The notes: generated by a model from the letters alone, not told the origin. DNA of 64,000 bases from Bolinopsis microptera (GCF_026151205.1 NC_087073.1:20116837-20180836); one strand, 5' to 3'. Positions 23,655-37,557 are shown, numbered from the stretch's first letter. Translations and numbers: made by a program.

Positions 23655-26600
23655 CGTCGCACATTTTATAATCTGCTGTGCTTGAAAATTTTTGAATTTC
23701 TCATGTTTTAATTCCGTTCGTTCTGGAATTCACGATAAATTGAAAGTAAAATTGTCTCCACTTTACTTACGAGACAACTTTAAATAAGCTTTCATAAACA
23801 ACCATCAAAAATTACTCGTCTTCAAGCGCTGTCCGCCGTCCGGTGGTGCACAAGGAATAGTTTATATTTGAAATTGATAGGTTTTGGCGATTGATTTAAA
23901 TGGTTGTGGAAGTTGCTTACAGTTACATGAGTTTCATTGATCATTTTGATGCAATATTATTATTATTTCTGTGATTGTGTGTTTGGTAGCAAGGAAATCT
24001 AGACACTATAACCGGCCCTTTTTCTCATTTAAAGATGACAGATATGAGCTTTGACTTTGAGAGGGCAGGGTCGATTAAAGATTGGTCATGCTCATGGTCA
24101 CAAAGTTTAATAAGTCAGTTTAATATTAATAAGATCATCAGGGTTCGTCATCAGCTGAGGTTCAAATGCTATGAAATGAATACCACTGTTTGTGAAACTC
24201 AAATAACTAGAAGTCATTAAGTGCACCCAAAGAGTACCGATAGTACATAGTACTGTTCTGGTGTTCCCATAATAGCCTCCAAGTCCAATTAAAGCTGATC
24301 ACGAACATGAATTGCACCAAAGTGTGACGCTAAAACAATCATTAATGGAGGACTCTGTACTCTGTATACTTCTGTGCCAGTGCAGTGCGCTGTTTTTTTA
24401 CCTAATTCCAAACAATTCTATTGTATGACTTGCACATGCCTGACCCATCACACATCACGTCTCATAAATGAATTGGATCGGCCCGTAGCATGTAGCAGGG
24501 CCTGAAAAGGTTGCATCATGATGCATACCGCTTAAAGTTAATTAGCATTCAATTTAACATCCAGCTAACTGTACTTAACATCCAGCTAAATTAGCATCCA
24601 ACGAACGCGTTTCTATAGGATTTCAGATGAAGGTACCTGGGAATCATTGAATTTGAATTGAATCTAAGAATTAAATTCATATACCCTTTCTTCTCGTGTA
24701 TTTCCATCGTGGTTATAAGGGATCCGAGGATCGTACACACATTACGTACCATGTAGTTTGTTAGAGCTTTAGAGTAGAGGGAAAGGTCTTGAAGACACGT
24801 TATTTAACCCAGTAAACGTTTAGTTTGGTATCAAAGAAATGACAAATGTTTGCCACTCCGATTAATGTGTTTCAAGGTATCAATTTGTCATAAACAAAAC
24901 TTGGACAAATTTGTTAGTACTTTACAACTATAAAAGCTGGATTCAGGATTGCAATAATTTGTTAATTTCATATATTGGGTAAGTAGTAGTACTTATTGGC
25001 AAATTGTTTATTCATTATTAGGTCCAAAAATCTTCAACAATATTATTACTAATAAATAAATAAACTGTTTACCAAACCTCGCTTTGAGTTTGGAATTTAA
25101 TACTTATACTACTGGTTTTATTTTTAATTTCAAGTTTTCTGCAGAAATTCAGAACAGAAAATATCATCCAAATAATTGGCTGTCCAAATTTCTTCTGTTC
25201 TAGTTTTACTAGTTCCCAGCCCCACTGAGTTCCATTAAGCGAGTAATATATTAGACTGGTGGCTTTAGACTGATCGTATCATATAGTGAGTAGTGAGATA
25301 GTGGGTGAACTCGTGCACGAAGCGATGATTAGTTAGTAAATGACGAGTTTAGATCATGTGATACGTTTACTGCTACAATTAATCTGCTTTTCGTTGCGCT
25401 TTCATCATACTTTGATCCACTGAACCGATCATACTTTTATCCATTGAACCACTTTCACAGATTTGTAATGGTGTCCTTGTTAATACACTATTAGACCATT
25501 AACAAATTCATCAAACCCTTCGCAAAACGCACGCCATTGGCTGCTCGCTCCGTTTAATGTTATTACTAAATGGAAAGTCCAAGAAGCTTCGAGTCACTCT
25601 AGTGGCAATACTAATAGGTCATTGTCGTAACGAACGCCCCCGCCGAGGGCAAGAGTTGATTTGCTCTGATAGATATAAGAGTTGGTGATTGATTTGTCAA
25701 GCTTTTTGTAGACTTGTATTTTGATTCTGATATTAAATTTGTTTGTGGTAGACTAACCGGTAGGCGGTAGTACTGACAATCTGCAACATTTTGGGGTTCA
25801 GTCAGTCTTGTTACAGTGTACAGTGACGTTTGATCAACCGTAGTTTATATATTGGGTTATATATATAGTAGTATTGGGTACTCAGTCCTCCTATAACAGT
25901 GTCACTCAGGTAGCAAAGTAGCTATTTGGTTTGTCAAGATAAAATCCTTTTAAAACCAATTACTTTCCCAAACTTCAGTTGTCATTGCGCATGACTGTCA
26001 AACATCTGAAAGTGAAACATGGGGGAACCTATAATGCATAAGGTATGGATATTTATTTAATCGGTCCAGTTTTGAGTCTTTACCACACTATATCGACCAG
26101 TCTTTTTTTGACTGATGACTGATAAGCACACTACTAGTTCACGCTAGCATATCGATATCCTAAATGAATTGGGTAAACTAAAAAACTTTTGCAATACCGT
26201 ACTATTACTATACCGTATAATTACCGTGATAGCAAGACAATTTATTTCTTTGTAATGAATCCGCTTATTTTATTCACTTTTTCATCACATGACTTTGAAA
26301 TTGTCGAACAGTATGTGGCAAAAAACACGTTTAGCTATAGGTAGCTATAGTTAGCTATAGGTAGCTATCACAGTATATTGGAAAGATTCGCGGCTAGATA
26401 ATAAGTTTCCTTTATATCGACAGCATGAAAATGGGTTTTTCACGTGTATGTCACGTAATGCGTTTTTGAGGAAGCCTCACGAATTGATTGGTGAGATGCA
26501 CCCCAATTTGTCCATTAGATACCGGTATACCGTATATAACACCCGATATTACAAATTCATGATCTAACTCTCAGTATATAACCGGTGAGATATAGCCTTT

Positions 26601-27181
26601 GAACTTTAATTTCATTTAGCACGAGATTCAACGGTTGTTCGAAATTCACCATAGACAGCACGTCATATATTGGGAGCATTGGCTCCTGCAAATACAGCTA
26701 ATTCCATATATCGATATCGTTTAAATAAAGGGCCGTCAAATCATTTAGTTTAGGTAAAGTTCGTGACTAAAGGCCGGCTGAAACACTGACGGTAATGTTA
26801 TTTCCAAAGAACAGCCTTTTGATCGGTGAGATTAAATGACTCTTGCTGACGTATGGATATACTTGAACGGTCTCTTGGTGAATTTAGTTTGCATTATTTC
26901 TAGTCTGATAGTGCGGGTAGACAGTATCTCACTAAATTTAACCTCAATAATATCGAAATTTTAAGATCATTACGACATTTTCACGAGATTTATGGTTGGA
27001 AAATAAGTATAGAAACAGAGATTTCGTGATTATGTCAATTCAGGCGTCTCCCGTAAAAGGAACAAGATTATTAAACACATTCAACAGTCCATTTGGAACA
27101 CAAGCAAGAATGATTCTTGTCCTTTTATAGCCACAGTCGTCTTTCAAATCGCCAAGCAACGCAAAGCATAAGCGGACAGGC

Positions 27182-27466
27182 CACTCTCCATCTCAAATAC
27201 AGTTTCAAACTTTGAAACTGGATCTCAGATCCATTTCTGTGCACAATTTCAAAATTTGAAACGACTAAATGTTGTAAAGTTTAAGTCCAGAACTCACTCT
27301 CCATCTCGAATACAGTTCCAAACTTTGAAACTGGATCTCACTGCATCCATTTCTGTGCACAATTTCAAAATTTGAAACGACTAAATGTTGTAAAGTTTAA
27401 GTCAAGAACTCACTCTCTATCTCGAATACAGTTTCAAACTTTACAACTGTATCTCACATCTATTTC
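27182..27466 (+). repeat. Tandem repeat, period about 113-116 bp, 2.5 copies
   Basis: Units begin CACTCTCCATCTC near 27182, 27295 and 27411. Each contains AAACTTTGAAACTGGATCTCA and later AATTTCAAAATTTGAAACGA, themselves internally palindromic TTTCAAA/TTTGAAA blocks. The third unit is truncated. Confidence 0.85.
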
Positions 27467-27762
27467 TGGACAGAGTTGCAACATCAGCACACGTGTAGTC
27501 TCTTAACCTTTTTTTTGTACTATATAGAATCGAAATGTTCAGCATTTTCGTTTATTCAGATAAGCTTTTTTTGTATTAACTGCTTATTGAAGAATAATAT
27601 TTACATCAGCAAGGTCTAAGATATCATATCAAACCAATTTCAAAGTGATTCCATGTACATCGAATCATCGCATCGGAATATAAAGTCATTTTCATGATCT
27701 GACAAGAAATGTCTCAACATGACTTGCAGTCCATACAAAACTTTAATTGGTATATGATTGAG

Positions 27763-28571
27763 TACCTTATCGGACATTATTTTACCGGACATTAAATGAA
27801 CGGACATAATTATGAACGCACATTAAAATGAACGCTCGAAGGCATTCAAAACCATAAAAAATCCAAATTTGTTTCATCTTTTTTTGGCATTTTTTAAATT
27901 TTAGCAGATTAAATTGTAAATTAATTTTTCATACTATGAGCAAGAAAGGCAGTCGTTACGCAGAAAAAATGTCAAATATCTGTAGATCAGTGTCTATGAG
28001 TATGATTATGAAAGTTGTGAAAAAACAACAGATGCGAAATATGACCAGATTTGATGATCAAATCACAGGTCATCTTCCTCAAATGGATTATTGTGCATTA
28101 AATATTCCATGCTAAAAGCATCATATCAGTAATACCTGCTTTTTGAAAACAATTTTTTATTCGACCACCTCGGTCCTGCATTTCAGTGTAAAATTTTACA
28201 AGATGTGAAGGTAAATAATAACGCCGAAGAAGTGAACGAGGAAGCCGAAGATCAAGAAAGTGATCATGATCATGTCATAATGTGATACTTATTATGGCAT
28301 GATAAATTGTATAATAACTCGTTTTTCATTGATCCAATGATATAGTTTAGTCCGAATCCGATGATAGAAATTACAATTTACTGAAATTAAAATGTTGTCA
28401 TATTGTGAACATGAGTTCGCATTGGAATAATTTTGAAAAAATCTCAACGGACTTTAACTTGGACGGACCTTAAACAGACGGACTTTATTTGAACGGACAT
28501 TGAGATGGACGCTAGGACCTTCAGCGTTCAATTAATGTCCGTTCAAATAAGGTCCGATAATATACAAGGTA
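27763..28571. mobile_element. DNA-transposon-like element with repeated subterminal GAACGGACATTAAAT motifs
   Basis: The left end is TACCTTATCGGACATTA and the right end reads as its partial inverse, ending GGTCCGATAATATACAAGGTA. Both ends carry several copies of (GAAC)GGACATTAAAT-like motifs, direct on one side and inverted on the other, resembling transposase-binding subterminal repeats. The interior is AT-rich. A 59-codon ORF at 27936-28115 has no recognisable motif. No transposase is identifiable; probably non-autonomous. Confidence 0.55.
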
Positions 28572-30394
28572 AGTCTGAGTGTATGACTAAGAAAACCAGT
28601 CACACAAAACTGCTTTCACTTGTAGTTAAATTATCTTATTGCCTTTTGAAACCTATTCATTTGGGCCTTGGTGTTATGTAACTCAACGAACATATTATAC
28701 CGCTGTAAGAAACGATGACCCAATACTCAGACTTCAGAGTCTGACTGCGAAATGAGATAGCAAAGTTGCTTGAAAATGAAAATGAATATTGCGATCCGTA
28801 ATGTTATGGCTTTAGGCGAGGCAGTACGTGGTATGAATTTTTTTATGAATGATGAAACTATGAAAAAGTGATTTCTTATAATGGAGTCACTTTTTGATGG
28901 TATCGGTACTTGAATTAAAAGTGAAATATATTACCATCAACAGTGAACACTGCTTAGCTGATTTCCGATTAACCCCTTAAAGTTAATAAGTGCAGCTCAT
29001 ATTGTCACCGCCACTTTACTACGCGCAGATCTCAATTGGGTTACGTTGCACGTATGTGCGTTGAAAATATAACTAATTAATGAAATATTGTTTATACCTA
29101 GGGTAGGGTAGGAACTTAAACTAGGATTGCGATTATGCCAAATATTGAAAATATGAACTGAATAGTATTAATATATTATACCGCTATCCGCTTGAAAAAG
29201 TCATGACTAAAACTCAAAGGGGCTACTGATTGAACGAGTTTGTCCAATCGCAGTAGACTCTTTGAAAGTAATAAATCTCATTTCATTGCGCTCTGTCTTG
29301 AATGCAATCACGTTTATGGTCAGGTGGTCCTAACTCCGGCCCACGCCCCACATGTCCTAATATAAGCATATTCATATACTATGGATTCTTTTCTCGCCGC
29401 GTTTCCCCGAACCGTAATGTTTCATAAACTTCCAATTCAATAAGTATTCACTACAGGATCATCTCTCTATCAGTATTATAATAGTACTACTATAAAGGTA
29501 AGCCCGATCTAAGCTTTACTTTCAGATCTTCGAAATTAGCAAGTGGCACATCTGCACTTGGTACACTGTCTCCCTATATTAGTCATATAGGTAGTCTTAT
29601 AAACATTCTGTCCTTCTGAATTATAAGAGATTATTGCACAAAGTCACGATATTGCATTACGAGCCGTGACTTGGCAGTTTTATTCTGCTGAAACTTTGAC
29701 ATGACAGCAATTTAGTTCAATTTCGATTTCTGAACGTTTCGGACTAGTTTTGCGTCACATAACCAACATTTTCGTGTTAATAATTAATATCCAGATTTCC
29801 AAAGTGACGTCAGCACGTGGCCAACATAGCATTTCAGCGTATTTTGTGGGTCTACAACATTAATCTATCAAGGAGGAAGTTATTATAATGCATTCTCGCA
29901 GATCGAGGGAGAGCAGCTATTTAGTTAAGGGACTCACTTTGAAACATTTATAATAGGTAGTGACTTTATAATCGTTCGCTTGGCTGCGTGATTCAACATT
30001 ATTCCAAACTCTGGACACCGAACAAGTTTTGATAAATTACTAGTAAATGAATAGATGTCACTCTTGTAAGAGTGGAATCTGCCTCCGTTTGATTCAATAA
30101 AATGCAACTAAGCATTCATTTTAAGGCTGGCTGATAAAGTATTTAATTGTAACTACATATCTCTGTCTACTTCCAGTCTGTCCATACTAATTATAATTAT
30201 TATAATTATAATCTTAATTCCAAATTGTCTACGATTTAAATTAGAGCGCTGTATTTTGTTTCATAGTCGTAAATCATATCCGCGTTATTTTTTGTTTGAA
30301 ACAACGCTGGTAGATAATTATTTAAATTACTTGTTCTTTGTAGGAATTCCCTCAACATTTTCAATTTTGCCATGATTATTTCAACTTTTCCAAA

Positions 30395-32956
30395 ATGCGC
30401 CATATAAAACTAAATAAACGTACCCCTCAAAGCCTTGAGTTTAAAATGGATGTTTCTGACCACACAACAGAGGCACTGCAGTCGGGTAACGTCTCCTCGG
30501 CAATTGACATGGACTTTTTGGCTGGTTTGATGGGTGGAAACCAGAAGCCAGGCTCTCTACTTCCTGACGATATACCTCTCCTGATACTAGCTGTATTAAA
30601 CTGCAGTATTTGTCTCATCGTCATTTTGAGTGAGTCAACTGATTTGAATTCTGATCGTCCCTCAGCTTTACTTTTAGTTTTCGAACAGCGATATTTTATA
30701 TTTATTTTTATGCTGATTTAGAATCACCCCTGGGCCAGCTGCACATGACACAATATAATTTATCCCTAAAGAGTCGACTATATGGTTATCTAATCCAAGC
30801 AACGCATGCTACATGCGTATATACTATTCCAAATAGTTTCAAATATTTATCATCACACACCCTCTATTTCAGCAAACTGCAATGCTCTGAGGTTTCTCAG
30901 CAATCTGACCCGACACGGTGGATCCTCAGCTGCAACAAACGTGGTCTTTGTGTGCCTCACTTGTGTGGATCTGATCAGGGGCTTCACTGACTTCGAGTTC
31001 TACTTCTTCTTTCTCTTCTTCGATAAGAGAATTCTCAACATCGAGGTACGTTTCATTGTCACCTTATATACGTTTTATTGTCACCATTGACCATAGTACG
31101 TTTCATAGGCATCATTGTGTGTTTTAGAGGCACCATAGAACGTTTTAGTGGCACCACAGTATCAATATTTCAAAATATATGTATCATCTGTATCAAATGT
31201 TATCTATGTATCAAATTTTTTTTTAAATCAGTGGAACACCTTTTGATGTGTTAGTGATGTAACCATAGTCTTGAGTGTTAGTGGCCAGTTGTAGTCTGGT
31301 TCATTAATGTTTAGTTTAACTCATTCCCCCTCCAGGATTGGTGCCCTGTTTTTGCAATGTTAGAATGTCTGCCTCCGATCACCCTGGGAATAGCTCTGTT
31401 CCTCGCAGCTCAGAAATCAATACTTCTTCTGGACACGTTCGGAGTGAAGCGGTATATCAACACAAGAAACAGTCTCGTAGCACTTGGCGTCATCTTCATT
31501 ACAAAGGTTATACTGCTTGTCTTTGAGCTTGAGACTGATATGCGATTCTTAATCTGCTAATTGAATCGCCTGGCCCGCCCGCGGTGCTCATGTCGAGGAT
31601 GGCATTAAATTAAATCTTGATTCTTCCTTGATGTTAGTCTAATTTGGTGGTAAAAAATGGCCGTTTAGCTTAATGTCACGACAGAGAGAATCTGAGAATG
31701 TAATACTCACTTTCTGTGCTGACAAATGCTTAAATTTGTCAGCTCATGTTTAAATAACATAATTGGACATGGATTTAACTATTTAAGCCGTTTACGAATC
31801 AAGTCGATAACAGCAGACATTTGATTGGATAAGATATTAAATTACTAAATTCTATAAAGTTCGATATATAACATTACTAACGTCTTGGTAGGTTCTGTAT
31901 ACGGGTATACGGATAGCAATGTGGGGCGTGTCCCTCAACAGATTCACTGTTGAATGCATGATAAACGATCACTACACCAATGTTCAGGTTGGAGATTTTC
32001 TTAGAAGTAACAAGCACCACACCTCTTATTTAATGTCTCCTACTGATTTCAGATCTGCAGTCTAGCTCGCTCACACACTGCATGCACTGATCAAACGGAA
32101 TGAATTTAATACCTTCATTCTTAATTTTCCATGATGTTTAAGAAATTTTAAAGTGCGGATTATGAATGAAATTACTCAACCAGGGAATTTCTGAGAATTT
32201 ATCATCTCCGCACTTTTTCACTTAATCATTAAGATATGATAATGTCCAGGTTTACTCCTCCCTGGTCCTTAACTACGAACTGAACCTCACCCTTCTCATC
32301 ACTTGTACTGGTTATATCGTCTACAATCTCTTTGATGCGGCCAGACAGAAACAGCCTCACAGTAAGAAGGGTATATTTATTTAACAGATTAAAGATAAGC
32401 TCTTCCTTATCTCATTACAATAAGATAAATGTCATATCAGATACGTTATCCCTTGACCATGATACATATGACGATTCAAATTTAACTTAATAGCTAAAGC
32501 TTACAATAAAGAAGTGTAAAAAAGTTGTAACTAAGTTCATGATCATACATGTTTTACCAAGTTGCAACTCAGTTGACTAAACTGTAACTATGGTAACTAT
32601 GAAATCATATTTGATTCATTTCAGAACAGCAGAGACTAGCGATGTTGAAATGCTCGGTGGGCATCGTCATGACCTGTATCGGCTGCTACAGTATCTTCAT
32701 CGCCTGGCGAATCATGCTTATACACAACATAACCCTACCTCCCATGATATTCTACAACATCAAGTACATCAAGGTCTTCGCGGAGCACATTCTCTTGAAC
32801 TTTAACTCCGCAGTCAACCCTATCATGTATATCATCAACAACAGATCCATCAAAAGAAAGCTGGCCATGCAGAGGAAAAACAGTAGGAACTATCGATCTA
32901 GTAACTTGTTAAAACCCAATCGACACACGGAGCTTCCAACCGAGTCTCATATGTAA
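30395..32956 (+). CDS. Class A (rhodopsin-like) G-protein-coupled receptor, atypical DRY
   Basis: Six exons: 30395-30629, 30873-31045, 31336-31506, 31892-31987, 32250-32361, 32625-32956, giving 372 residues in phase. Seven hydrophobic segments are visible. TM1 has N in AVLNCSI. TM2 has LTCVDL (Asp2.50). Cys139 at the top of TM3 and Cys215 in the second extracellular loop make the usual disulfide pair. Trp204 is in TM4. TM7 has NSAVNPIMY (NPxxY, 327-331) followed by a basic helix 8. The DRY site reads D169-T-F, so the arginine is missing, and TM6 lacks CWxP. The ligand cannot be inferred. An in-frame ATG at 30446 is an alternative start. Class A membership is clear from TM7 and the disulfide pair; an orphan subfamily is likely. 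Confidence 0.85.
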
Positions 32957-35736
32957 CCAACAGCTCAGAGCTCTGGCTATCATGCTGTGTAACAAATTAA
33001 ACCGTTACCAGAACAGAATTGAGTTTGGCACACTCAGGTTTCAGGGAATCCAGTGATCATTGATCAACAGACAGCAGGTAATAGAGTTGATGTGGTGCTG
33101 TTCAGCATGGTGCAGATAGCATATGGTGTGCAATGGAAACGAAAAAAACGAGTAAACAAACAAGCAAACAAACGAACAATCAAACAAGACGAAAGGCAAC
33201 CGAAAACAATTATCGAATTATTCTATTTTTATCAGCTGATTATCGGAAATAGGGTTTAATACTGTCTAGTTTCACCCGATCAACACAGCTCCTTATTGCT
33301 TTATCAACTCGGAACGTGATGTGAGATACCGATATAACTCGATAAGAACGATCGCCAACCGTCAGTTGAATTATTGTAATCTGATTTCACGGGAGAACGG
33401 TCTCTTTCTAATTAATTCCTGTGACTATTTTAGCGTATATGTCGGGATATGGAGAAATTTGAGCAGGAGGACCCGTGCATTATCAAGGTTCTACCCTGTT
33501 CATCCCAAGATAAAATATTTTGTTGTAAATGTCATTACTGTTCCAACATATGAAAATTTGATTCCAAGAGAGGAAGTTAATAACCATATGTCTATTACCT
33601 GTCCAACATCACTCCAAAGTCTGAAAACTGAAGACAAAAATCGAGAAAAAACATGCCCTAACACGAAACTTGTCGCAGACAATATCTTGTCAGGGCATGT
33701 TTGATAATCAACACGCCCGAAATAACACTCTAACGTCTATTATGGAGCTGTGATATCGATCTCCGAACAAAAGTTAATTAGGAAGTACGAGGGCGTGTCT
33801 GGTAGGTTGTTGAGGACATGTGCACTTGTTCAGGGTCTGCCGTAACGTCGGGAACCCTTTGTGAGCTGCTCTTTAACAGGATCAGCACGTGAGAGCCAGC
33901 TAAATGCGACTTCTGCACATTCACAATACTCTCCCTGAAGTTAATCTACAATATACGGGAGAATTTTATCTAATTAAGGGGACTGCCTCGTGATTCATCA
34001 TGTTATTAGAGTTGTCTCCCTGCCCTAGCTAGCACGCTGCGGTCGAGCAGGCTCAAGCCTGGGCATGCTAAATGCAAGGGTGGAGCTAGCGCCCTTAAAT
34101 AGGATATCCTTAATGTCACCGAATACTTCACGTAGTGGCAGCCCCCAGACGCACCGGCCCACTGCTTAACAAAACCGCCCCACACTACAGACTTGTTGCC
34201 AGGCCCTCTGGTGTTGTTCTGTTGTTGTAGTAGTAACAGTGTTTTAGTAGTGGTTAGTTCCTGCTGAATAACTTTTAATATTTCTACTTATTTAGTTGTT
34301 ATTCTACTTAAATTGTAGTTGTACCAAAATGTGCGAATTTTCACACTTTGGAATTTCAGCGTTATGACATTCGATGCCATAATTTTAATTGTCCTAAAAT
34401 GTGGCAATAATTCTTGGCTTTTTACCTCAGCCTAACCCTAGATTCAAGCCCTGCCCCTAGTACTTAATCCAACACTTCTCACTTTCAAATGCCTTATCTC
34501 CGCTATGATTTGGTTCACAGTTCCAAGTCACGGTTTTAGTTTTACAAGATTATGCTTCACAACTCTCCATACTATGGCTAACTGTATATTTTAAAAGGAT
34601 TGGCGAAGTATTACTATTAGTAAAATTTCGTTGACAAATACTCATCGCTCTCCGAGTACTAATGAATAAATTTTTACTACTACTGTCAGTAAACGTTTTA
34701 GAAATTGAACGCATCGAAGCAACCACCAACGAAGATAACCGATTTATACTCCATATAAAGTGATATATTTTGAACCATGATTTGTAACTTGGCTTATAAG
34801 CTCTCTTATCGTGCAATTCATAAACAGCTAAGAGTTTAATACTTGAATTTGTCAGATTGAGATATGGCTATTATAATGTCAAAATAAAACCAGCTTATTG
34901 CTTTAAAATTAAAGCTTGCTCGATCTGCTTGTATTGCTTGCAGTATAGGTAGTATTGTAAGAACCAAGAACTACCAAAAATGTTGATAATAAATCCAGAT
35001 ATATCATGACTTTAAGGTGGGTCGTAAACGACCCTATCGTCCCTAATGGGTTAATCACATGAGTACTTGCTTTAAGTGCCGATTGTACATCATAGCATTT
35101 GCTTTTCGTTCGACAGCCGACAGGTTTTCAAATAAGAAGTAAGAACGTTGTAACTAAAACTTCATGTGTGGTTCTGCCGAACTCTGATCTGAAGCAGCTT
35201 AAGGGTCGGTTATAGCATTTATCTGAATTGTATGACCACCAATCACAGTCATCAAATTACTTGCTTTAAACCAATAATATACTTCCTGCGAACCAGGGGT
35301 GTACCCCTGGGCCCTGCTGCGAACTGTCAAATAATGTAACAGCTTGCTTCGAATAACCGTTAAGAAATGTTGATCGTTATCCGATTTCTTTGAAACAACA
35401 CGAAAGTGAAAGATCAAAGATCAACGCCTAGATACTTTAATCTTATGTCATTCAGAACTGTTAAATATTTAAAGTTCTTACGTAAGAAATGTCTATCTAA
35501 TTTCTTTGCGATTGACAGAAAGCAAAAGATAAGCACTCATTAACTATCAACCGGAAGTGGAACTGCCACCTGATCGCTTTACGAGATGGAAGTCTTGCTG
35601 AGATATAACGTCTCGCTTTACATATAGTAAGATTGTCGAAATTTAATTATTGTTGATCTATAATCTCATAGAAAATCGTATTGCAGTATTTATTGACGCA
35701 CGGATTTCACTGACCAATATCACTACTAGAAACATT
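32957..35736. other. 3' flank of the GPCR and intergenic DNA, no gene seen
   Basis: The 127-codon ORF at 33321-33704 has no motif and probably lies in 3' UTR or intergenic sequence. 33150-33190 is AAACAAACAAG-type simple sequence. 34025-34215 is GC-richer, with a possible SINE-like block (about 34030-34075), but tRNA boxes are not convincing. A sequence near 35598-35645 (CGTCTCGCTTTACATATAGT) recurs at about 38334-38360. Confidence 0.45.
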
Positions 35737-37506
35737 ATGCATAACTACAAAGGAAAAAAGCGAGAAGTGAGGTGCCCCCGGAATAAAATGCTCGTTCAAG
35801 AGCTGGTTAAAACAGAAAGGAGCTGTCTAGCAGACCCAAACTATCTGGCTGTAATTCAGAGAGGAAGAATTACTGAGACGATGAGGATGATCGCTCTAGA
35901 TTGGTTGTTTGAGGTCGGTTGATAACTTTTTTACTCGACTAACTTCTTTTTATTTTGAACGCAGAGGTCGATCCTCTAATTTGTACCACTGCAATAAATT
36001 AAAGATGACAAACAATTTACCAGCTTACTATTCTAATTTTGTCTAAGCGAACTCAAAACTTCAGCTGATTGACAGTACGGGACCCACACCTCGAGGAGCT
36101 GAAGTTTACACAGCCGCCTGCTGTATGTTTGACAGATACCTATCAGTCCAGCCTATATCTCCTGACGAAGTGCAGGATACAGCTCTTTCGGCGCTGTTGT
36201 GCGCCAGCAGAGTCCTGGAACCAAACTGTCCTCTGGGAATCAGTGCCATGGAGAACTATTACCGCATCAACAGACTCAAGGTACGAACTTACCACTGCGG
36301 TCTTGTGTTCAACTTGAATGAATAAAACGTGATGGACTGCTGAATATTCAGGAATATCGTCTGGCTAGCTTGCACTGTCCCTGATCGTTAGTGATAGAAT
36401 CTGCATTATATGCTGTTCACGCTCCGGTATCTAGATGAGACAGTTTATGCCTTGCGTCTTTTACTCAATTACCCTCATAACCCCCCAATTACCTTCTTAA
36501 TGCCAGTCCAAATAGTTAAGATCTCTCTCAGAAACTAGAAGATCAGTTCCTGAACACAGTTAAGATATCACAAGACAGCCTCATCCTCCCCACAGACTAT
36601 TACCCTTCCTTCACCCGGTCCTTGCTAGATACCTTCTCTCGGGAGGTGGTCTGCGACGTCATCTACCATTCTCATAATCTACTCCCAGTTTTCTATTCAG
36701 GTAAATAACATATTTGCAGTTGGTTTATGAGGACCACATGACATATAGGCACAATGCTGGCCGGCTAGAATTAATGTAAATAAAAGGGCTGTTAGCCGGC
36801 TGTTAGAGGGTAATTGCGCCCCAAAAAGGGCTGTTAGAAGGCAAAATTGGCTATTATCGATTTTATAATTTCCATTTAAGGATTGTCTAAGTTATCATAC
36901 TAAAAAAGGATTAAAATTCAAACTGAATCAAGTTGTTTTACCTCAATCTTTCAACCACCATCGCTTATGAATCAAGGTCAACTACTATGAATAATAGCAT
37001 AATTATTAAGAATGTCGCTGAAATAAACCGCCACATTATAAACACATATCTCCTCCCAGAATACGAGTCAGTGTTACACCCGCCGAGCGTGATAGCTGGA
37101 GCGTGTCTGCTCGAATCAGTAAACAGGCTGCTGGGGTACCAGGAGTGCTTGGAGCTACTTGCAGACATTGTTACACAGACGCGGCTCCACCCGGTAAGTC
37201 CCGCTCTGTAACACGTTATAATTATTCACAAATTCATCTCAAATTCAGAAAGATTTTGTTTTTAAAATCGTGTCAAATTGCTCTCTAATTTTTCTTGAGC
37301 TAAAGAATGGGTGGATTAATTTTTTAGATCTTACTAAATCAAACTCTAATCTGCACGATCATAAAGGCTCGTTTGCAAATCATGCCCTATCGTGCTCTAT
37401 CAATATCATTGTTCGACCCATTTCTTTTACTGTAACACAATTTCAGAGTTACTTTATCAAAGCGACGAAAGATCTTAGGAGATGGATTTCAAAGCTAACG
37501 AGCTGA
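35737..37506 (+). CDS. Cyclin, D-type-like (G1 CDK regulatory subunit)
   Basis: Five exons: 35737-35913, 36065-36280, 36532-36700, 37060-37193, 37447-37506, giving 251 residues in phase. The N-terminal cyclin box reads VKTERSC...PNYLAVIQRG... then MRMIALDWLFEL, FDRYLSVQ and LLCASRVLE. This layout is closest to D-type cyclins (KAEE..PNYFKCVQ..., MRKIVATWMLEV, LDRFLS, VASK). The C-terminal box has HPPSVIAGACL, like YPPSMIA in D cyclins. D cyclins bind CDK4/6 and drive RB phosphorylation. Oddities: no LxCxE RB-binding motif near the N-terminus, Arg where VASK has a conserved Lys, and a short C-terminus without a clear PEST tail. The frame is open upstream to 35650, so the start could be earlier or in an unseen exon. 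Cyclin J or another divergent cyclin is the alternative. Confidence 0.78.
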
Positions 37507-37557
37507 AGAGAAAACTACTCTTATTACTGTTAATGTAATCAGATTCAGAGAATTCAG

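Larger units (their letters stand above)
20950..30394. other. Large intergenic region, repeat-rich, no gene supported
   Basis: I found no exon series on either strand. It contains the structured repeats listed separately (22021-22068, 22748-22790, 23310-23654, 27182-27466, 27763-28571). A short GTAGCTATAG-type array lies near 26336-26367. The isolated ORF at 24035-24220 has no motif and no splice context. Confidence 0.5.

Noticed and set aside
24035-24220. 61-codon ORF in the large intergenic region
   Set aside because: Isolated, no motif and no flanking splice sites consistent with an exon chain.
33321-33704. 127-codon ORF downstream of the GPCR
   Set aside because: No motif, no splice context, AT-driven composition; most likely 3' flank.
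34030-34080. Possible tRNA or tRNA-SINE (GGCTCAAGCCTGGG near a TAGC-rich A-box-like stretch)
   Set aside because: Spacing and acceptor stem do not fold as a tRNA by eye; too weak to list as a feature.
35650-35736. 29-residue N-terminal extension of the cyclin
   Set aside because: Composition is non-coding-like and a possible acceptor (ACTACTAG) lies just before the ATG at 35737; kept only as an alternative start.
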